Shown in pieces: positions 19,300-30,150 of a stretch of DNA of 64,000 nucleotides. Below the pieces are notes generated by a model that did not search any database, had not been told where the DNA came from, and worked only from the letters and a program-made list of their open reading frames with translations. The stretch spans positions 9,870,501-9,934,500 of the forward strand of contig JAGUCH010000002.1 in assembly GCA_019096065.1 (NCBI GenBank), read 5' to 3'. The position numbers were made by a program, and so were the translations under genes. The first letter of the stretch is position 1. Each line of letters opens with the position of its first letter. Origin of the DNA: Paracyclopina nana (lineage: Eukaryota > Arthropoda > Copepoda > Cyclopoida > Cyclopettidae).

Positions 19300-21043
19300 A
19301 TGACAGGTGCTCATATTGAACTAAATGATGGCGAGGAAAATGGAAAAGCTGCTCCAATCACGTTTGATGACATTCTTCAGAAAGTTGGTGAGGCAAAATA
19401 AAAAAGCAATCATTACACTTTCCATGCATTATTATTATAATTATTATTATTTTCGAATAAGGTGAATTTGGGCCTTATCAAAGAGTCCTGTATTTGCTCT
19501 TCTCACTCCCATATGTGGAAACTGCAATGCAGCTCATGGGTTGGGTTTTCGTTGGTGCCACTCCAAGCCACACTTGCTCAAGCAGCAATACAACTAAAGA
19601 CAGTGATGATTACAATTTTGACAAAACACATGTCACCTCATCGGCTGCAATCGATTGGGCCCTAGTATGCCATAAATCTGGGTATGATTTCCTAACCCTT
19701 ATTTTTAGCACCTACTTTTTAGCGAGTAATATCAATAATACTAGGCTGCATGCTACAGTTGGAGCTGCTCCAATGGCTGGATACCTCGTCGGGGGGCTCA
19801 TTTTTGGCACCTTGTCAGACAAGCTTGGCCGAAAGCCTACATTTCTCATAGCAAACCTGGTCTTGCTGCTGTCTGGTTTGAGTGGATCAATCGCACCTAA
19901 TTATGAGCTGTTTGTTGCCTCAAGATTCGTGGTTGGTCTTGCTATAGCTGGCGTTGAAGCTTCCTGCTTTGTCATGGGAATGGAACTGGTTGGGCCCAGC
20001 AAACGAACATTAGCAGGAATCCTATGCTGGTTTTTTGAGACAGCGGGCCTCCTATCAGCCGTAGGGATTGCTTACGTTGTACGATACGACTGGCGGTTGT
20101 TGCAAGCCATTTACACCTTGCCAGCATTGCTATTTTTCACGTATGCATGGGCAGCTCCAGACTCTGTCAGATGGCTCTTGAGCATGAACCGTACTGAAGA
20201 GGCGGAAAGGTATACTGGAGCGCATATAGCTAAATTAAAGTCGGCACTTTTTAGAAGACTTATTTTTTTAGAGTTATCAGAGCCACTGCAAAATGGAATG
20301 GCACAGATGTTCCCGAGACCATGATGGCCCAACTCATTAGTCATTGTAACGAAGCAGCCGCTGAGGAGGAGCAAAAAACGCACACTGTGATAGATCTCTT
20401 CAGGACGTTCAACTTGCGCATCAAGACACTTGTCCTAGCATTCACGTGGACTATTTGCTCAGCTCTGTACTACGTTCTTCTACTGGACCAATCTGAACTC
20501 AGCTCCGATCCGTACACGGGCTTCGTGATCACAGCTTTAGTTCAATTGCCAGGATATCTGTATGTGATATTTACACTGGAAAGGCCATCTTTCGGACGGA
20601 AAAAGTCCATGTGTGCCTTCCTCGTTCTCAGCGGAATTTGCCTTTGTCTTCATCCAATGCTCGACTCAAAGCAACCCTATTTGAAAATTGCGCTGTCCAT
20701 TTTTGGCAGATTTTGTGCTAACTGCTCCTACACCATTTTAAACCTCTTCTCTGCAGAACAATTTCCCACAGTAGTCAGAGGAGTTGGGGTCGGATTTACC
20801 CTAGTCATAAGCAGAGTAGGGACAATTTTAGCCCCATTCATCCTCCTCCTGGGCTCCAAAGCTCCAATTTTATTCGGCATCGCAGCCCTTACTGCGGGAC
20901 TGTCCTCTTTAATCCTACCAGAAACACTTGGCAGGCCGTTGCCCGAAACCATAGAAGATGGCGAGGCCATGGGCCTAGCTGTTCCCCCGACTGTTAAAAG
21001 TATGAATGCTTTATTTATCAGATTGAAAATGGCCAACAAATAA
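19300..21043 (+). CDS. SLC22 family organic cation/anion transporter
   Basis: Exons 19300-19387, 19462-19681, 19745-20209 and 20272-21043 give 514 residues. The N-terminus FDDILQKVGEFGPYQ is the SLC22 signature. A large extracellular loop with cysteines follows (THVTSSAAIDWALVCHKS). Then come the major-facilitator motif GTLSDKLGRKP, a sugar-transporter-like RFVVGLAIAGVEA, and PDSVRWLLSMNRTEEAER. About twelve hydrophobic segments are present; the late ones include QLPGYLYVIFTLERPSFGRK and YTILNLFSAEQFPT. The substrate cannot be told from sequence. The second intron (19682-19744, 63 nt) carries no in-frame stop, so a retained form would stay open. AATAAA at 21039-21044 overlaps the stop codon. 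Confidence 0.93.
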
Positions 21044-21160
21044 ACACAGTCAAAAGACCAGAATGGGAGAGCTGTCAAAGTGTGAGGCCCTGGGAGCCAA
21101 GTTTGGTCTGCATGCATTGCTAAAAAATTCAGCAATGTCCGAGGCATGCAGAGCGTATCC

Positions 21161-23320
21161 CTATATTTTGTTAATATCTGATGGTAAAGCAGATGCGACC
21201 ATTTGGGCGTCTGACATGGTCAAAACGACCTGTTCAGATTTTTCACTTTCCACAACTGGATTTTCTACATTGGGTATGGTTGGAAGAGTTACCGCCGAGA
21301 GGAGTGCAATATTGCGTTCCAGGATAGGAGGTGGAGGTGAAGGAGCTTCAACAATGACGCTTGAAGGGCTAATGGGTCTCACTAACGAAGTCGCCGTTGC
21401 GGAAGTGGCACGAGCTCTCCAAGGCAAAACCTCGGCTCGTTTCATAAGAGCCGTCCATTCGGGAGTGCCAAGCTCAGGGATTCTCGGATCGTTCCTATGG
21501 GCGCTAGTTTTGTAGTGCTTGGGCACATCAGACAAAGCCTGGAATCTCCTTCCGCAAAACTCGCACATAAAAGGCCACTGTTCTCGGGGCCTGTGAGAAA
21601 GTAGGTGTTTCCTGATAGCTGTTCGGTTGGTGAACTTCTTTCCACAATTCTCCTCCGGACAAGGATACTTCGCGTTGGGGTTGTGCTCGCGAGAATAATG
21701 CACGATCAGTGACCTTGTTCTAGCAAAAACGGCCGGACACAATGAGCATTCATGCCTGCCATCTTCTTCTTTTCGGTATTGAGACACGAAGGACAGAGTT
21801 TTGCCAGTGATGGTGTACATATTGGGGTGATAACCTCGAATGCCGCGATGGGTAGATTTGCGATTTTTGGTGCCTTCTTTCAACCTCTCCATTTTCGCCT
21901 TGGTCATCCATTCACCTCTGTATAATACTAATCCTGGCTCAGGGGGCTCAGGGATTGGAGGTGGCAACTCCAGTTGCACAGAAAGTGTCTCCTCGCTGGC
22001 TTGAGACAGAGGACTGTCGATGCTTGGCACAAAGTCTTTGTCACTGCTGTTAGCAACTTCATCATGATCATCGTCAGAAAATTCTGCAAAATTGCTTCTT
22101 TTGATCGCCCCAGTTTTAGTACGAGTGGCTCTTTCTTCTTCGTGAAAATTGATGACAAAAGGCTGGCCGCTCTCAGCTGGTAGAATTAGCTGCTCCTGAC
22201 CCAACAAAGGCGTAATGGTAAATGATATCTGGTTCTGCGGGGGATTTTCTAGCGATTCAGGAACGAGATTGCTTTCAGTTGCGGGACATACCGACTTTCT
22301 CGGCCTGCCCACATTTTTCTTGAAAAAAGCTCCAGTACTTTTCGCAACAACGTTTGGAGCCCGAATAATTGGCGGAGTTGACTTTTTGGCAAAATACGTT
22401 GGGTGTGGAGCTGTTTTTTTCGCAATCACCCGAGGCGCAGGCGGAAGCTCCAAGTGTCTAAATTGATATTCTTCGTCATTCCTTACAATAATACTAGGTT
22501 TAAGATCAGCAGCCTCAAGTAGAGGCGTGTCTTCGTCCTCATCGCCATCGAGAGCTTCAGAAGCTTCAACGCATGGGATCAAAGAATGGGCAGGGGACTT
22601 CGGTTTGACTAGCTCTTCGTCCGTTTGAATTCGCTCAGATGCTTCTTCATCATCGATTTCTATCACGGGTGGCATCTTCTTTGGTGGAGAGGGAAGAATT
22701 TGAATCTCGTCGCCATCTTGGTCATCTACTTGCACGTGAGGTGCGGACATTGCAGCCATGCTGGAGTCCTCCACCGAATTTCGAGAATGTCCATCGTTGC
22801 AATTATTGGGCTTAAATCTCTTTTTGGGAGGCGTCTTAGACATGTCAGACGTCGATGGGTAGTCCTTATCAGACGATGATGGGGGGGATGCAGGACCCCC
22901 TCCAGAGTTGTCCCCATCTTTTTTGCCATTCTCCTTTCCTCCGCCTAAAAGAGTCTCATCACAAGGTAGCTTAAAGTCCGCATCAATGCGCAGAATGTCA
23001 ACGACCAGTTCACGAACTGGATTGACAATGTCGGCTTGAAGCTTAAGCTTGCCAGTGTAGAGAAACTGAAGGACAACATCCATGTGCTTTTTTTCTACTT
23101 CAGGCAAAAAGATTTGGCAGATCCCTGCGTCAGTTTCAGCAGACAACATGAGTGACTTCAGAAAGCTACTCTGAGCTCCAATTATAAATCGATGGCACTT
23201 GAGCACCTCCCTTGCGGCACCACAGATGAACTCCATGTCAACATGCGACTCTCGTTTTGATGCACATTTCAGGAACTTTTTTATGTCCCCTCTGTGGCCC
23301 ACACGGATGACAACAGCCAT
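21161..23320 (-). CDS. BTB/POZ C2H2 zinc-finger protein
   Basis: A single open frame of 719 residues. A BTB domain at about residues 8-100 (VDMEFICGAAREVLKCHRF, then LPEVEKKHMDVVLQFLYTG) should dimerise or recruit co-regulators. A long disordered, acidic and proline-rich linker includes the basic PPKKRFKP. Three C2H2 fingers lie at about 523-608 (HECSLCPAVF...H, YPCPEENCGKKF...H, FMCEFCGRRF...H), with one more Cys-spaced finger form. I cannot assign it to a named fly or vertebrate BTB-ZF. It is convergent with the SLC22 gene (117 bp between stops) and head to head with another BTB-ZF gene. Hidden short introns within the linker cannot be excluded. Confidence 0.88.
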   Translation of the reverse strand: MAVVIRVGHRGDIKKFLKCASKRESHVDMEFICGAAREVLKCHRFIIGAQSSFLKSLMLSAETDAGICQIFLPEVEKKHMDVVLQFLYTGKLKLQADIVNPVRELVVDILRIDADFKLPCDETLLGGGKENGKKDGDNSGGGPASPPSSSDKDYPSTSDMSKTPPKKRFKPNNCNDGHSRNSVEDSSMAAMSAPHVQVDDQDGDEIQILPSPPKKMPPVIEIDDEEASERIQTDEELVKPKSPAHSLIPCVEASEALDGDEDEDTPLLEAADLKPSIIVRNDEEYQFRHLELPPAPRVIAKKTAPHPTYFAKKSTPPIIRAPNVVAKSTGAFFKKNVGRPRKSVCPATESNLVPESLENPPQNQISFTITPLLGQEQLILPAESGQPFVINFHEEERATRTKTGAIKRSNFAEFSDDDHDEVANSSDKDFVPSIDSPLSQASEETLSVQLELPPPIPEPPEPGLVLYRGEWMTKAKMERLKEGTKNRKSTHRGIRGYHPNMYTITGKTLSFVSQYRKEEDGRHECSLCPAVFARTRSLIVHYSREHNPNAKYPCPEENCGKKFTNRTAIRKHLLSHRPREQWPFMCEFCGRRFQALSDVPKHYKTSAHRNDPRIPELGTPEWTALMKRAEVLPWRARATSATATSLVRPISPSSVIVEAPSPPPPILERNIALLSAVTLPTIPNVENPVVESEKSEQVVLTMSDAQMVASALPSDINKI

Positions 23321-24603
23321 GATGCGGCAACGGTGCTAGGACGCCATTTCACAACTGATCAATTGCTGAGAAACTGAGATGAGGCCTGCTTTCTTGAAAA
23401 AATGTAAAGATGATTGACCGAAAATGCACGAACTTGAGTAAATTCATGCCATTTCAAGCAAACAAATAGCCAACAATAGCTTTGGCAATTATTCGTAATC
23501 TAAAATTGAGAACAAATCGGAAAAATATTTAAAATTCATGAGCATGGTCGATAGTGGACACATTTTGAGCATAATTGAGCATTTTATGGCTGAGAATTTC
23601 CGTTCGAGAATTTGGTTCAATAAATCGGATAAGCCATGGATGCTTCATGTCATAGACTTGTAAGTTACAAGCATAGATGCATTGTGCATGAGCGCCAAGC
23701 CATCATCTTTGTCTTGAACGGGAGGCGACTGTGGCGCGTTAATCAAAAAAGAATAAAATCCGTTATTTGCTGACTTTTTTCAGTTAGCGCTGGTAAAAGT
23801 TGTCCGCGTGGCCGCTGGCGCTCACTCGGGGCACCAATTCATCAGAGCGGATAAGGCTGTGTTTTACTATTGTAGAATCCGTGCCGCGTCGTCGACAGAG
23901 GGCTTGATTGCATTTGCCCGGAAAGAAAAGTGAGGCGTCATCTCTGAAAATCGGGCGTGCGCGAATTGGTGAAACTCCATCGGGCGCGCCCTGAAACTCG
24001 AGGCTGACTTGGCCGAGCGAGCGAGCGAAATACTTGAGCAGCGACGAAACGAAGATGGCGTCAGCGCGAGAGCTCTCCCTAGCAGCCAGCCAAGGAGGAA
24101 TTTGAAAGAGGTAAGTTTTTGAGGCCAGCGGCCTTCTCAAGTTGGGCCCTCGCTCGTGCCAGCGATATCCCGTTTCGGATGTCCTGAGGTCCGCGTCATC
24201 ACAATTTGACGCATGGCCACCGCGAGCGTCCGTGCTAGTTTTTGGAAGGTGCACACTCGTCGTCATCGTCGTCGTGTGATGGGCGCGAGCCACCGCTCTC
24301 TTTCTTGTTTTCAAGTCATTTTGGATCCTCCGCTCCCCGGCCAGCTCTTTGACGGCTGCTAAATATTTTTCCGAGCTCGTATAGTGAAATTCAACAACCG
24401 CCGGCGTGCCATTCCCGTTTCACTTTTAGTACCTGGAGCATCCAAGCGAATCCGTTTTCTCCCCTGTCAATTGTCTGTCTTCCCTTTACAGCCAGCCAGC
24501 AGCAACTACCAAGTGCTAGCCAGCAGCAGCTCTCACCCACCGACGACGACGTACGAACCCCCGAAATTTCGAGTGATCGACGACGACGAGCAGGCCTCAA
24601 CCC
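23321..24603. promoter_or_regulatory. Divergent upstream region of two BTB-ZF genes, with a 5' UTR intron
   Basis: 1.28 kb between divergent start codons. A strong donor (AGAG/GTAAGT at 24111) and acceptor (CTTTACAG ending 24491) imply a noncoding first exon of the + strand gene ending at 24110 and an intron at 24111-24491. The part from about 23.9 to 24.35 kb is GC-richer, with several CGAGCGAG-type runs, as in a promoter. Open frames here on either strand are not supported as genes. Confidence 0.5.
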
Positions 24604-27315
24604 ATGAAGGTTGAACGCCACCAGCGACAGAGGCAACAGCGAGGCGGCCAGCAGGCGAATTCGGCGGCGACCTCGGAGCCAGACAATAACCTGGCCGTCA
24701 TGGCCTCCCTGGCGCCGTCACAGCCGCAGTTCTCGCTACCCACCCACCCCTACCCGCCCAGCTCGCAGCATGGACAAGTGATGATGATGCAGCAGCCGCA
24801 GATGACGGCCGGCCAAAAGTTGGTCCGCAGCGGACACCAACTCGAGCTGCTCCATCAGGCCAAGCTCCTGTGTGACAGGCAAGACTACGTCGACCTCACC
24901 ATCTACTGCGAGGACGGGGTGGTGCGCGCCCACCAGATGCTGCTGGCCGTCGCCAGCCCCTTTCTCAAGCTGCTGTTCCAGACGTCGCCGCTCTACGGCC
25001 TCGAGGACATCAGCATCATCCTGCCCGAGGTGAAGGCGTGTCTGGTACAAGCGCTGATTCACTTCGTGTATACGGGCACGGTCGTGTCCAAAGAGGACCA
25101 CTTCTATAGTCTCATGAAGCTTGTCTACGCCCTCAACATCAACGCCTCGATCGAGGCGGAGAGCACCAACGAGCGCCCAACCGTGTTCTCGGCGCCACTC
25201 GTCCCACCCGCTCAAGTTGAGCGCATTCGCAGGCTGCCCCACCAGGGTGGAATGTCAGTTAACCTACCAAACCAGCCTTTGGTTCTCGGGGGCCACAGTA
25301 GTGCTTCGGCCATGGCTGCGGCCGCTGTGGCTGCCATCACGCAGCCAGTGGCCCCTCACAACATGGGGCAGCCTCCAAACAAAATGGCCAGACTCATGTG
25401 CCCTCCGGCCAATTCAGTGCCGGTGCCGCCCCAAAATCTGACGGGAGTGCACCAGAAGAATCTTCCAATCCAACTGCCCACCCACCCCGTGCCTGTGATC
25501 AACGGGGTTGCGGTCAAGGGTGAGCAAACAATGACGGGCCACTCCACCGGAGGAAACTGGGGAATTGCCATCGACCCCTCCACTGGTATTCAGTTCAAGG
25601 TGGAGCTTCCAAATGGTCAGCTGGGAGACGGCCTCAATGACCCCTTAGCTGCGATCATGAACGAGACCATATTTACTGAAACTTCGGGAGGTAATAATCA
25701 CACCGATTTATTCATGCATGTCATTGTAAATCTACTAAGTTCATCTAGTGCATTATTCGAAGCATTTTACGCTAGGCTGGCAATATTTTTGCATTTAGTC
25801 AAGCCTGATTATTGATAATAATGGCCTTTTAAGATTTCTTACTTTTCATTTAGTCCTTCAGTAAGTGAAATGTTGAAAGAGCGATACAATTTTTGCAATT
25901 ACGGGTGCATTATTGCAGCACAAATTTTTATGTAGCAATCACTATAGGGAGGGCCTGCATTTTCTCAATCTTGCCGTGTGGTGACGTCAACCATTATTTT
26001 TCTAGCTACAATGTACACAACGGAAAATGGTCAAGTAATCTACACTTCACAACCAGCCTCTACTGTGGCGACCTCGCTACAGCCGCAGATGCAAATTCAC
26101 CATCAACAGCCTCAGTCAGGGTCAGGTAGCAAAAAAGGCAAAAAGCGGCAACACAAGGAGAACGCCATCCTAGCTGAGACAGTTGACGACTTGCCTTGTG
26201 CCCCTGACGACGAGGATCTGAACACTCCGTACCAGTGCAACACCTGCAACAAGACAATAAAGGGTCGAGTTATGCTGCAGGCGCATCAGTATCAAGAGCA
26301 CTATGAAAATCCCAACATTGACCAGCTAGGCGAAGTTGGGGACAAACATGCTTGTCGAGTTTGCCTAAAGTTGTTCACGCGAAATAGCGATGTCAAGGCC
26401 CATATCTTGCGCGTCCACTGTGGGGATCGAAGGTATCCCTGCACCATGTGTGGAAAAAGGTTCAAGGAAAGCACCCACCTTAGAAAACACTTATACACAC
26501 ACACAGGTAACGTTGTTCGATCACCATAAGTCTGGTCGTCGTTTCATAACCTATTGCGCATTCCAGGTGAACGTCCTCATTTCTGCAAGTTGTGCAACAA
26601 AGGCTTCCAAACAAGCTCCGATCTCAAGCGTCACAAGCGAACTCGCGTCCATCAAGAAAAAGTCGAGCAAGTCGCTGCTGCAGGTGGTGACATTGACGAC
26701 GACGAAGCCATCATCACCGGCACTGGTATGGTAGTGTCTGGAGGAGGAAATGCTAGTGGCGGTGTTCTCGCCGGTGGAGGCGACCAAGAAGATGACCATG
26801 AGACGCCTGAGTTCAAAGTTTGGCCGGAAGGCCACGACGAGGAGAGTCGGAACAGCGCAGCCAGTAGTCAACAACCTCACGTAGAGTCCGCAGCCGACCT
26901 CCTGAGCAACGTTCAACAGCAGCAACCGTCCACCACGACCGCCATGGAGACTGGCTACAGCTCCACAATAGACATGAAGGACTTGGGAGGCTCTTCAGCC
27001 GCCACCACAGCCTCATGGAACGCCTCGAACAACCCGGTTAACACGACGGCCTCCTCGGCGGGGGCAGCAACGACCACGTCGTCCTCGACCACCTTGGACA
27101 TGAACATGCTCAAGTGGCAGAGCAATCAGAGCTCTTCGATGCCCTCAGTCGACGGCAGAATTGCATCGCAGCCCAGGGATGCATCTGGCAAGAGAAGTAG
27201 CTCTGTCGACTCACCAGGACAGGACGAGGAGCGGTTAACAGTTGTCGAGGGCGACGACTCGTCCCAGGAATCAGGGGCGGCGGCTGGCCACCAAGCCTCT
27301 TCTGCTGCAACCTAA
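24604..27315 (+). CDS. BTB/POZ protein with four C2H2 zinc fingers
   Basis: Exons 24604-25690, 26006-26506 and 26567-27315, both junctions phase 1, 778 residues. The BTB domain is at about residues 83-195 (DYVDLTIYCEDG, AHQMLLAVASPFLKLLF, LPEVKACLVQALIHFVYTG). Four C2H2 fingers follow across exons 2 and 3 (YQCNTCNKTIKG, HACRVCLKLFTRNSDVKAH, YPCTMCGKRFKESTHLRKH, HFCKLCNKGFQTSSDLKRH); the linker THTGERPH is assembled by the last splice. A Gln/His-rich segment precedes the fingers and a Ser/Thr/Ala-rich tail follows. It is a probable sequence-specific transcription factor. No orthologue is recognised. Exon 1 is notably GC-rich compared with exon 2. Confidence 0.92.
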
Positions 27316-28191
27316 TACATTTGACATTTTTCTCTGCCGACAATCAACTCTTTGATCTTTCAGTGCAGTGTGCGACGAAGTTTCAGTAGATATGGTTACG
27401 AGTCTTCTTGTTAACCAGTTGTATTTTTTTGTAACAACTACTATTTCCGCTTTTTCCCCCTGGAAGCTAAAGCGCCTGCGCACATTGTTGGCCGGTGGAG
27501 ATTTTCTACCGAGCTACGCGCGTTTACAACACGTGATTTCAAGTAACTTTTCTCATTCTTCAATTAGCCCACCCTCCCCAATTCAGCCCAGGCAAAAACG
27601 AAGTTTTACTTTTGCCGTAAAACACAGCCCCTTCTATAAGTCGTCTTGTGCAAAACTAGTGTGTTTATCATTGCTTTCGATGCGTTAGAAGCATTGTTGT
27701 GGTCGATTGTTAGGACCACCTCATCACACTCTTTCCTCTACTCTTGTTTCATCGATGTGTTTTCCCCCAATGGAGGAGGAAAGATTTGTTTTCTCTCTTT
27801 GATAGCTTTCACGGTGCGCCTAATATTGCTATTTTTGATGCAGAAGCATCTTGATCAACTACTAAATATTAAAATATTATAGAAACTAAAACACTGTATA
27901 TGTACAATAGAAACACAGCCGAAAGACCTTCTACGACGCATCATCATTATCTATATACGCAAAAATCACCCCCCTCCTTTCTGCTACATTAAATAACGGC
28001 TCTATATAGATACAAATTAATCGATTTGTTGACAGGGATCACTTCGAACGTATTTATGTACTTCTTACGGTTGAAATACACACTCCTCAAAAAGCAACGT
28101 CTTCTCTTATGGCTATGGTCAAAAATATAAACTGTCCCTCGAGAGCTTTTTATCACAGTAACGTCTCGACTGAGTAGAAGAGGGCGTGTGC
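27316..28191. other. 3' UTR/intergenic between convergent BTB-ZF gene and UBFD1
   Basis: Pyrimidine-rich and AT-rich sequence with no gene recognised; probably the 3' UTRs of both neighbours. Confidence 0.5.
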
Positions 28192-29060
28192 TCAAAAGAA
28201 CTGCCATTTGCCAAGGACTGAGTCCTTGATTGCGTCGACGTAGTTGGCAGGCACCCAGTAAATGTAGTAGCGAGACGCCTCGGTTGTGCCAAGCTGCAGG
28301 GCAAGAATATGGTACTCGTCGTGATCCTCAATTGGTTCGCTCACAACTGCTTTGATTGATGAGAGTGGCACCTTCTCCGTTCGCTCTTTCGTACCGATCC
28401 AGAGTTGTCCGACATCCATCTTAAAAGTTAGCCTCACCTTTCCACCGTGCTTATTTAACATGCCTGAAAGCGGGTGGGGTGGGAGAGGGTCACGTCCCGA
28501 CTTTTTCGCAGGCATGGCATCATCTGAAAGAAGAGCCATTCCAAGTGACATGTTCAAGAGACTCGGAAGTGGAGTCACATACCTGGCTTTCCTTTGTCAA
28601 GCACCTTCTTATGTTGTTTCATTTTGGAGGCCGAATGCTCCTCTTTCGGAGAGGAAGACGAAGCTCCTGGAGATTTGGACACGTCCTTAGGCGTTGATGA
28701 TACTTGCAAAACGTCGTTTAACGAGGAACCGACCACCATGATCTTTGATCCTTTGGTCACGCCGAGTTTTCTCAGAGTCATTTCATCTTTGGCAAGCCCC
28801 TTGATCATGACCTTCATCATGGCCGGGGGAATTCCAATCTGAGGCTGGAGATGAGATTTCAAAGCGCCTATGTTGTCATCAAGAGGAAAAGTGATGTCGT
28901 ATTTCTTCTTGTTGAAAATCACTTTGAAATCCACTTTCTCTCCGTCGTCACTTGCGGTTGTTCCAGCAGGACTCTCTTCACAAGCTTTCTCTTCTTCAGT
29001 TTGGATATCATCGGGAGCAGGAACCTTCTCGGCTTCATCAATGTTAACGCTGTTGGCCAT
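28192..29060 (-). CDS. UBFD1: UBFD1, ubiquitin-like domain protein
   Basis: Two exons on the minus strand, 29060-28583 and 28523-28192 (59-nt intron, phase 1), give 269 residues. An acidic N-terminus is followed by a ubiquitin-like domain (about 45-122: VDFKVIFNKKKYDITFPLD, PPAMMKVMIKGL, GSKIMVVGSSLNDVL). The conserved UBFD1 junction KQHKKVLDKGKP comes next. The C-terminal domain has LSGMLNKHGGKVRLTFK, QLWIGTKERTEKVPL, SEPIEDHDEYH, YWVPANYVDAIKDSVLGKWQF. Family knowledge: it was linked to NF-kB signalling in mammals; its molecular role is little known. It is divergent from TMEM208. Confidence 0.96.
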
Positions 29061-29383
29061 GGCTTACTTATCTAAATGTGTAAATAGTGCAAGTCAGCCA
29101 GCCGCTTTTTCCAACCTTCTTTTGTTTCTAAAAGAAAACAGCTGAAGCACAGCGCTTTCCCCGATTGAGGTAATAAAATAAAACAACCATGATATGTATA
29201 CTCTTACATGATGCACTTAAATCCTATTGAAAATAACTGCAGTACATATTCTATGAATATAATTTTAAATATCAGCTACATAGTTTTAAAAAGGTAACTT
29301 AATATCATGGCAACTTAAAATCACCTAGGTCTGATATTAAACATCAGAAGTGCCAACAGACTGACACGAGAGCCAATAACAAA
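29061..29383. promoter_or_regulatory. Shared 5' region of UBFD1 (-) and TMEM208 (+)
   Basis: 323 bp between divergent starts, AT-rich. No recognisable core promoter element; promoter function is inferred from position. Confidence 0.4.
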
Positions 29384-29917
29384 ATGGATTTCGCTAAAAA
29401 GAAGGGTAAAACAGGTACGAGAGGTGCCCAACAAATAGCGAGGGAAAATGTGGAAACTATAACCTTTTACCGAAACATGATTTTGGGTGCCAATGGAATT
29501 TACTTCCTCATCATGACGATCCTCGGCTCAACATACCATAGCACGGAAATTTCGATGTTTCTGCTCGTTTTGGTCATTTACGTTGCCGCATTTCAATTCC
29601 TCTTTCGCCTGGGCACGCCGAAGACATCAGAGCCCAATGGAAAAGGCCAACTTTTGGACCCGGGCCTCGATCTCAACATGGAAAGTGGGATGGCTGAACA
29701 TGCCAAGGACATAATCATTCTAAGTGCGGCCACTCAACTAGCATCCCTTTTATCCAACTACTTTTGGGTACTCCTTGGACTTGCACCTGCTCGAGCATTT
29801 TGGATGGCTTGGAAGTCCATCATTTCACCGTGGCTATTTGCTCCAGCTCCCGAGCCCGACGAAGCTGATGATAAGAAGCAAAAGAAACTGGAGCGGAAGA
29901 TGCGAAGAGCTCGTTAA
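29384..29917 (+). CDS. TMEM208: TMEM208, ER membrane protein (SND3-like)
   Basis: A single exon of 177 residues (human 173). A basic N-terminus KKGKTGTRGAQQI leads to the family motif ENVETITFYRNMILGANGIY. Then come paired hydrophobic segments (about 30-50 and 55-75), an LDPGLDLNMESGMAEHAKD loop, two further hydrophobic segments and a lysine/arginine-rich tail. TMEM208 and yeast Snd3 belong to the SRP-independent targeting route for membrane proteins at the ER. Full length with no oddities. Confidence 0.97.
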   Translation: MDFAKKKGKTGTRGAQQIARENVETITFYRNMILGANGIYFLIMTILGSTYHSTEISMFLLVLVIYVAAFQFLFRLGTPKTSEPNGKGQLLDPGLDLNMESGMAEHAKDIIILSAATQLASLLSNYFWVLLGLAPARAFWMAWKSIISPWLFAPAPEPDEADDKKQKKLERKMRRAR

Positions 29918-30150
29918 AGATGCAACCCCTAATTTAAAAAATAATTATTCTTATGTATTGATTAGCTCAGTTGTTGCCTACTTATTATATTTGAACCAGC
30001 TCTTCTAGCTTTTAGTGAACTATTTTTACCAATCGCAATCGGTTAAAACAGATGTTTTAATCTAAAAAGAAACCCTGCTATGTAGAATAGGCAATTTAAG
30101 TTATACATAAGTAGTATAGGTGTAATTATTTTCCATAATTTTTAAAGTGC

